A stretch of 45,219 bases of DNA, from the NCBI GenBank assembly GCA_016873395.1, contig VGXG01000019.1, forward strand, positions 1 to 45,219, given 5' to 3'. This DNA is from Nitrospira sp. GTDB taxonomy: Bacteria; Nitrospirota; Nitrospiria; Nitrospirales; Nitrospiraceae. The position numbers and the translations under genes are program-made. Each line of letters opens with the position of its first letter. The stretch's first letter is position 1. This document shows positions 40,432-45,219 of the stretch, one piece after another. The notes beneath the pieces were generated by a model, which saw only the letters and a list, made by a program, of their open reading frames with translations, had not been told where the DNA came from and ran no database searches.

Positions 40432-41766
40432 TCACAACGGGCGCAGCTCTTTGAAAATCTTCCAGGTCTTCAAGAGCTCGACTGCCTTTTGCAGTTGCGG
40501 ATCGTCCTCCGGCGAGGCTTCGGCCCCTTCAGCCTGGGGCGCCGTCCCCTTGGACGCCTCATCCCCCGTCTTGGGCACCGCCGGCAGTTCCTTGGGCTTG
40601 GCCCCCTTGCCCTCCCCTTCCTTGGCCTCTTTGGCCTCCTTGTCCCCCGGCTTGGCGACCGTAGCCGGCTGCAGCTTGACGACGATGTCGGGCGTGATGC
40701 CGGTCGTTTGGATGGAGCGGCCCTTAGGCGTGTAGTACTTGGCGGTGGTCAGACGCAAGCCTGAGCCGTCCGCCAGCGGCAGGATCGTCTGGACGGAGCC
40801 CTTGCCGAACGTCGTGGTGCCGATCACCACGGCCCGGCCCCAGTCCTGCAACGCGCCCGCCACGATCTCGGATGCGCTGGCGGAGCCTTCGTTGACCAGC
40901 ACGATCATCGGATATTCTTCCTGCGGCTCCTTCGTGCGGGACAGGTACTCGTCCTTCCGCCCGTCCCGGCCCTTGATGTAGACGATCAGCTTGCCGGGCG
41001 CCACGAACTGCTCCGAGACCTCCACCGCCGAGGTCAGCAGCCCGCCCGGATTGTTGCGCAAGTCCAGGACGGTCGATTGCAACTTCTGTTCGCGGAACTG
41101 TTTCAGGACACGGCTCAGGTCCTTGCCGGTGGATTCCTGAAACTGGGTCAGCCGGACATAGGCAATGTTGCCTTCGAGCACCTTGGAGCGCACGCTCTCG
41201 ATCTTGATGGTGTCCCGGACAAGCGTGAAGACGAGCGGGTCCTGAACCCCGTCGCGCTGGATGGTCAGGCTTACCTTGGAACCCTTCGGCCCCCGCATTT
41301 TCTGAACCGCATCCATGAGCGTCAGATCCTTCGTGGCCTCCTCATTCACCTTGGTGATGAAGTCGCCTGCCTTGATGCCGGCCTTCTGCGCCGGGGTCCC
41401 CTCGATCGGGGCGATCACCGCCAGGCGATTGTCCTTGATCCCGATCTGAATCCCCACTCCGCCGAATTCCCCCTTGGTCTCGACCTGGATCTCCTTGTAC
41501 ATGTCCGGCGTCATAAAGGCCGAATGGGGGTCGAGTGTGGACAGCATCCCGCGGATCGCGCCATGCACCAGCTCCTTGGGCTTGACCTCTTCGACGTAGT
41601 GCTTCTGCACCTGGGTCAGCACTTCTGAAAAGGTCTTCAGCTCCTCGTAGGTTTCGGTTGCATGGCCGGTCCGCTCCCACCCTTTGCCGACCAGCACCCC
41701 GACGAGGAGAGCCACCACGACGACCGGCCCCAGGTACCAGGACCGGCGATACCCTTGCTGTTCCAT
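40432..41766 (-). CDS. ctpA: Carboxy-terminal processing protease (S41)
   Basis: CtpA is a periplasmic or membrane-bound serine protease that trims the C-termini of proteins, often cell-wall hydrolases. I chose ATG 41766 (AGGAAGAAAG upstream), giving 444 residues; a frame to GTG 41796 begins inside the MITE-like repeat. Residues 10-29 are a hydrophobic anchor (YLGPVVVVALLVGVLVG). LDPHSAFMTPDMYKEIQVET leads into a PDZ domain (GGVGIQIGIKDNRLAVIAPI, GDFITKVN). The S41 catalytic Ser is in NEGSASASEIVAGALQ and Lys in TTFGKGSVQTI. The tail is rich in E, K, P. It follows the EnvC-like gene, and EnvC/CtpA pairings are common. Confidence 0.92.
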   Translation of the reverse strand: MEQQGYRRSWYLGPVVVVALLVGVLVGKGWERTGHATETYEELKTFSEVLTQVQKHYVEEVKPKELVHGAIRGMLSTLDPHSAFMTPDMYKEIQVETKGEFGGVGIQIGIKDNRLAVIAPIEGTPAQKAGIKAGDFITKVNEEATKDLTLMDAVQKMRGPKGSKVSLTIQRDGVQDPLVFTLVRDTIKIESVRSKVLEGNIAYVRLTQFQESTGKDLSRVLKQFREQKLQSTVLDLRNNPGGLLTSAVEVSEQFVAPGKLIVYIKGRDGRKDEYLSRTKEPQEEYPMIVLVNEGSASASEIVAGALQDWGRAVVIGTTTFGKGSVQTILPLADGSGLRLTTAKYYTPKGRSIQTTGITPDIVVKLQPATVAKPGDKEAKEAKEGEGKGAKPKELPAVPKTGDEASKGTAPQAEGAEASPEDDPQLQKAVELLKTWKIFKELRPL

Positions 41767-41795
41767 AGGTCTTTCTTCCTTTCCCTTGAAGCTCA

Positions 41796-41920
41796 CCAGG
41801 ATGTTGAAAAAGTCCTCCAGCGTCGTTCTCGCATCGCTCCTGCCCTCAACGTACTTCCTCAGTACGCCTCGGACCTTCGCTTGCTACGGCCTTGCTGGGC
41901 GGTCTTTTTGAACATCCTGG
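41796..41920. mobile_element. MITE-like element, 125 bp, imperfect terminal inverted repeats
   Basis: CCAGGATGTTGAAAAAGTCC (41796-41815) faces GGTCTTTTTGAACATCCTGG (41901-41920), with two mismatches. The match extends loosely inward to CCAGC. The inside has no gene. It lies between ctpA and the EnvC-like gene. Around it, 41921-41963 shows nothing but CGATGTTTCGACATTG. Confidence 0.65.
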
Positions 41921-41963
41921 ACGATGTTTCGACATTGTTACAGACATCGGCGCCACAGGTTAT

Positions 41964-43187
41964 TCACCGCCGCCTGGCCAGCCAGACCAGCGGGTCCACC
42001 GGCTCCGCCCCCTCCCGCAACTCGAAATAGAGCGTGCTCTCCCCTGTCATGCCCGTATCGCCGGCCTCTCCGATGACCTGGCCGGCCTGCACGTGGTCGC
42101 CCACCTTGGTCAAGAGCTTCGACGCATGGGCGTAGAGGGAGAAAAACCCGTTCGCATGGTCCAGGATCACCACCAACCCGTAGCCTTTCAGCCAGTCCGC
42201 AAAGGCGACCGAGCCGGGCATCACCGCCCGGATCGCGCTCCCCTCCTCGGTCCTGATCTCGATCCCTTTTTTCTGCACATAAGTGTCGAAGGTCGGATGT
42301 TTCTGCCGCCCGAAGAAGGACACCACGTCGCCCTCGGCCGGCCAGTGCAACACCCCTTTGAAGGGATGGATGCCGGCTACTTCCTTCTTGGGGCGGGCCA
42401 GGCCGGCTCGCCTCCGTTGCTCCAACTCCTTCAGCAGGCTGTCCACGCGGGCGGCGGACCTTTCCAATTCGGCCACCGACCGATCATACAACTCCTTTTC
42501 CTGGGTGATCTTCGCCAGGAACAGGTTCTTCTGGCGTTTGAATCCCTGAATTTCCTCCAGCTTCCGTTCCGTGCTCTGCTTGAACAGCAGCATCCGGCCG
42601 CGGGCTTCGGCGCGCTGGCGCTCGACCTGGACCATCCGGTCCAAATCGTCGCGGTAGGCTTCCATGAGATCATACTCCCGTTTGGACACCGCGGAAAGGT
42701 ACTGGAACCGGCGCTGAAAATCTCCGTAGTTTTCGGCGGCCAGCAGGGCCTTGAGATAGCCGAACCGTCCTTCCATATATTGCACGCGCATCCGAGCCAG
42801 GATCGAGCTGCGGCGATCGACGATGTATAGACGCAAGGCCACGAGCTGCGCGCTGATCTCCTCGAGCTCCCGGTCTTTTTGCTTCAGTTGCCGGCCGATC
42901 TCCTGCCGTTCTTCCCGACTGCGCATCAATCGGTCATCCAGGTCCTGAATGGCCTGCAGGGTGGATTCCCGCTTCTTCTCCGCCTCGTCGGCGTGCTTCT
43001 TTTTCGCCTCGATCTCCTCTTTGAGCTTCTCCAGGGTCTTCCGCTCTTGTTCGATCTTCTGCTGGATGGGATCGTGCCGATCTTTCACGGCCTGCGCCGG
43101 CCCTGCCAGCGCCGGCGTCCAGCCCGCCCCTTCCAGCAGGCACCAGAGACCGGTCGCGATGATGAGAGTCCGCCTGGTTCTTCTCAC
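41964..43187 (-). CDS. EnvC-like murein hydrolase activator (degenerate LytM)
   Basis: A 407-residue periplasmic protein that would activate amidases for septal wall splitting, under control of FtsEX. It has a signal peptide (LIIATGLWCLLEGAGWTPAL). Two long coiled coils follow (about 35-120 and 165-250, e.g. KIEQERKTLEKLKEEIEAKK). The C-terminal LytM domain reads GVLHWPAEGDVVSFFGRQKH, GSVAFADWLKGYGLVVILDH and ANGFFSLYAHASKLLTKVGD. The usual zinc ligands are missing: the HxxxD position reads GIEIRTEEG and the HxH position reads LYFEL. So it is a regulator, not an enzyme, as known for EnvC. It overlaps ftsX by 4 bp. Confidence 0.88.
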   Translation of the reverse strand: MRRTRRTLIIATGLWCLLEGAGWTPALAGPAQAVKDRHDPIQQKIEQERKTLEKLKEEIEAKKKHADEAEKKRESTLQAIQDLDDRLMRSREERQEIGRQLKQKDRELEEISAQLVALRLYIVDRRSSILARMRVQYMEGRFGYLKALLAAENYGDFQRRFQYLSAVSKREYDLMEAYRDDLDRMVQVERQRAEARGRMLLFKQSTERKLEEIQGFKRQKNLFLAKITQEKELYDRSVAELERSAARVDSLLKELEQRRRAGLARPKKEVAGIHPFKGVLHWPAEGDVVSFFGRQKHPTFDTYVQKKGIEIRTEEGSAIRAVMPGSVAFADWLKGYGLVVILDHANGFFSLYAHASKLLTKVGDHVQAGQVIGEAGDTGMTGESTLYFELREGAEPVDPLVWLARRR

Positions 43188-44083
43188 ACCTTGACCCTCC
43201 CGTACCCCAACAGCGAGACGAAGCTGCCGACGAACCCCAACGACAGCCCCGCCAGCACGATCAGCAGCGAGACCTGGTTTGAGAAGAACGTGAAGCCGGA
43301 CTCGATGCCCAGAAACCGGCCGGGCTGGCCGAGCTGCTGTTTGAAAAACTCGAAGCCGGCTTTCAGGATGATCAAGGCCAGCGTCGCCCCGAGCGCTCCC
43401 AGAACCGTTCCCTCCAACAGGTAAGGGATTTTGATGAAAGCTCCCGTCGCACCGATCAGCTTCATGATCTCGATTTCCTCCCGCCGCGCGTAGAGGGTCA
43501 GGCGGATCGTGTTGGCGATGATCGTCACCGACGCGGCCGACAGGATGGCGCCGACGGCGACCGCGACCAACTCGAGGTAGACGACCACCACCGCCAGATT
43601 TTCAATCCAGTCCCGGCTGTATTGGACCTGCGCCACTTCCGGCACGGAGCGGAGCCGGTCGGACCAGCGCTTGACGGCGTCGGAGGAGCGGAACCGGGGC
43701 ACCAGCGTCACCACAAAGGAGGCCGGCAGCGGGTTCTCGCCCAGTCCCTGGAGCAAATGGGACTCGGCCGGAAACTGCGTGCGGAAATCCGCCATGGCCT
43801 GCTCCTTGGACACATAGGCCAGCGAGGCCACTTCCGGCTCCGCCTTAATCCTATGCTGGATCTCCAGGATACTTTGCTGGGCCAGGTTGTCGTGCAGGTA
43901 CACGATTACCTTGATGTCGTCTTGCAGCGAGCCGACCATGCCCCGGAGGTTCACGTACAGCAACAGAAACACGCCGAAGCAGGCCAGCGTGAAGGCGGTG
44001 GTCGCCACGGCGATCAACGTGGTCGTGCGGTTGAGCCGGATGTTGGTCAGCGCTTCCTTGATCAGGTAGGCGAGCCGTCTCAC
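43184..44083 (-). CDS. ftsX: Cell division protein FtsX (permease-like)
   Basis: FtsX is the membrane partner of FtsE and passes ATP-driven signals to EnvC-type activators outside. The 299-residue protein has four membrane segments at about residues 20-46, 170-200, 220-245 and 268-292. They include TTLIAVATTAFTLACFGVFL, VVVVYLELVAVAVGAILSAA and SLLIVLAGLSLGFVGSFVSL. The large periplasmic loop (about 50-165) has IKVIVYLHDNLAQQSILEIQ and VASLAYVSKEQAMADFRTQF. It overlaps ftsE by 4 bp and the EnvC-like gene by 4 bp, forming one operon. Confidence 0.93.
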   Translation of the reverse strand: MRRLAYLIKEALTNIRLNRTTTLIAVATTAFTLACFGVFLLLYVNLRGMVGSLQDDIKVIVYLHDNLAQQSILEIQHRIKAEPEVASLAYVSKEQAMADFRTQFPAESHLLQGLGENPLPASFVVTLVPRFRSSDAVKRWSDRLRSVPEVAQVQYSRDWIENLAVVVVYLELVAVAVGAILSAASVTIIANTIRLTLYARREEIEIMKLIGATGAFIKIPYLLEGTVLGALGATLALIILKAGFEFFKQQLGQPGRFLGIESGFTFFSNQVSLLIVLAGLSLGFVGSFVSLLGYGRVKV

Positions 44084-44766
44084 TGTCCCACCCTCTCGTC
44101 CGACGCCGGCCGGTCATCCGACGCCAACCGGCCTTGGGCCAGCGTCACGACCCGCCGGTTGACCTGCTCCACCACCTGGCGATTGTGGGTGGCGACCACT
44201 ACGGTGGTGCCGCGCGCGTTGATCGTCTTGAACAACTCGATGATCTCGCTCGAGAGGTCCGGGTCCATGTTGCCCGTCGGCTCATCCGCCAGCAAGACGA
44301 ACGGGCCGTTCACGATAGCTCGCGCAATGCAGACGCGCTGCTGCTCGCCCGCAGAGAGCAGCGGGGGACGGCTCTCTTTCTTATGGTCGATGCCAGCGGC
44401 CTTCAAGACCTCCATGACCTTGCGCCTGGCATCGAACGAGGAGACGCCCTGGACCAGCAAGGGAAGCGCCACGTTTTCAAAGACGGTCTTTTTCGGCAGC
44501 AGCCTGAAATCCTGGAACACGAAGCCCATCCGCCGACGGAGATAGGGCACCTCCCAGGGCCTGATCCGCGCCACGTTCCGCTGCTGCACCAGGATCTGGC
44601 CTTCGTCCGGCTGCTCGGCGCAGAAGAGCAGCTTCAACAGCGTCGTCTTTCCGGCCCCGCTGGGCCCCATCAGCAGCACAAACTCGCCTTTGTCGATCTG
44701 GAGATTGATATCGAAGAGCGCCGGACGCCGGTCATAGTATTTGGTGACATGGAATAATTGGATCAT
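44080..44766 (-). CDS. ftsE: Cell division ATP-binding protein FtsE
   Basis: FtsE is the ABC-type ATPase that, with FtsX, links the divisome to wall hydrolase activation. From ATG 44766 it has 228 residues, a normal length. MIQLFHVTKYYDRRPALFDI starts the fold. Walker A is MGPSGAGKTTLLKLLF, the signature LLSAGEQQRVCIARAIV, Walker B is FVLLADEPTGNMDPD, and the H-loop is VVVATHNRQVV. The signature reads LSAGE in place of LSGGE. A longer frame to 45033 overlaps yraN out of frame and is discarded. Confidence 0.94.
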   Translation of the reverse strand: MIQLFHVTKYYDRRPALFDINLQIDKGEFVLLMGPSGAGKTTLLKLLFCAEQPDEGQILVQQRNVARIRPWEVPYLRRRMGFVFQDFRLLPKKTVFENVALPLLVQGVSSFDARRKVMEVLKAAGIDHKKESRPPLLSAGEQQRVCIARAIVNGPFVLLADEPTGNMDPDLSSEIIELFKTINARGTTVVVATHNRQVVEQVNRRVVTLAQGRLASDDRPASDERVGQ

Positions 44767-44777
44767 CGCGAAGTCCA

Positions 44778-44882
44778 GGCGAGAGGCGAGCGGCCAGCGG
44801 CGCGAGGAGGGACAATCCGGAGACTGAACGGCAGCTTCTTCTCTCCCACCCCTGGCCCCTCGCCCCTCACCTCTGGCCAGCC
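44778..44882. repeat. Iterated-word palindrome, GAGGCGAG class, between ftsE and yraN
   Basis: Left arm 44778-44810 has GCGAGAGGCGAGCGGCCAGC. Right arm 44850-44882 has CTGGCCCCTCGCCCCTCACC then TCTGGCCAG. The arms are less regular than in the other elements. Confidence 0.5.
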
Positions 44883-44884
44883 GT

Positions 44885-45219
44885 TTACCATCGAAGGTCC
44901 TCTCCCGGCACTTCGAAGGCGTTCTCGATGTGCTCGATCGCCTCTGGCTTGTCTGTGCCGCCCGTGCAGAGCACCACGTCGAAGCGACAGGCTGGCTGCC
45001 GCAGACGCCGGCGGGCCAGGTACCGAGCGGCAAGCCTGATGAGCCGAGCCTGCTTGCGACCGTCCACCGCCTGCCCGGCCCCGCCGAGGGTGTCGGTGCG
45101 TCGCGCCTTCACCTCGACGAAAACCAGCACCTCTCCCGCCTGCGCGACCAAGTCGATCTCGCCCGAAGGGGACCGGACGTTCCGATCCAGAATCCGATAG
45201 CCCTTGCGGCGCAAGAACC
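44885..45219 (-). CDS. yraN: YraN/UPF0102-family nuclease-like protein, 5' end missing
   Basis: The C-terminal 111 or so residues of a YraN (UPF0102) protein that enters the window from the right. The first visible residues are FLRRKGYRILDRNVRSPSGE, so the short start of the family (AAxxYLxxxGYxIL) lies beyond 45219. The endonuclease-fold motif SGEIDLVAQAGEVLVFVEVK (Asp ... Glu-x-Lys) is present. QAVDGRKQARLIRLAARYLA then CRFDVVLCT follow. Its biological role is not established. The stop abuts an iterated-word repeat. Confidence 0.88.
   Translation of the reverse strand, partial: FLRRKGYRILDRNVRSPSGEIDLVAQAGEVLVFVEVKARRTDTLGGAGQAVDGRKQARLIRLAARYLARRRLRQPACRFDVVLCTGGTDKPEAIEHIENAFEVPGEDLRW

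Noticed and set aside
41964-43187. Active M23 peptidase
   Set aside because: The LytM domain lacks both the HxxxD and HxH zinc ligands, as in EnvC-type activators, so I call it a regulator.

Overview
The window looks like a chromosomal segment of a Nitrospira-type bacterium (phylum Nitrospirota). This is inferred from the unusual pairing of a complete Gram-negative lipopolysaccharide (LPS) and outer-membrane gene set with an actinobacterial-style 20S proteasome locus (mpa/arc, dop, prcB, prcA, pafA), in GC-rich DNA with tightly packed genes. I see no rRNA, tRNA, CRISPR array, riboswitch or autonomous insertion sequence.

Layout. (1) 1-20137, all minus strand, read from right to left: bamA, two OmpH/Skp-like chaperones, fabZ, lpxA, lpxI, a Gfo/Idh/MocA oxidoreductase, lpxB, msbA, a DUF374 acyltransferase with a broken frame, waaA, lpxK, a fused waaF-gmhB, two more GT9 heptosyltransferases, three GT2 glycosyltransferases and the start of a GT4 enzyme. 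Together these make lipid A, add Kdo and heptoses, extend the core, flip the product, and fold outer-membrane proteins. lpxD is not at its usual place. A strong sigma-70-like promoter lies 225 nt ahead of bamA. (2) 20494-27189, plus strand: galU (apparently leaderless), lon, thiL, a DUF2062 membrane protein and an HD phosphohydrolase. (3) 27268-36052, minus strand: two tandem Slp-family lipoproteins, a LytM/M23 peptidase and the proteasome operon mpa-dop-prcB-prcA-pafA. No pup or UBact tag gene is recognisable. (4) 36092-37932, minus strand: thiE, thiG, thiS. (5) 38235-40277, an accessory patch: a stand-alone PolX-type N-terminal domain, a MazEF-like pair, and a divergent TumE-like pair whose toxin gene is fused to the remnant of another gene. 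(6) 40432-45219, minus strand: yraN (partial), ftsE, ftsX, an EnvC-like factor and ctpA, i.e. division-linked wall remodelling.

The most striking thing is not a gene. Nearly every longer intergenic gap holds an imperfect palindrome whose arms are built from a short word of about 6-10 nt, repeated and mutated (for example GTAAGGCGTAAGG, CAGTCATCAGT, ATTGACGATTGA, GTCATTCGTCA). The word differs between loci but the architecture is the same. These elements have pushed into genes: one forms an in-frame linker joining waaF to gmhB, one adds 21 residues after the C-terminal glycines of ThiS, one lies in the thiL N-terminus, one supplies both ends of a GT2 glycosyltransferase, and several supply stop codons. 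Two MITE-like inverted-repeat elements (215 bp and 125 bp) add to this, and one overlaps both the lon stop and the thiL start.
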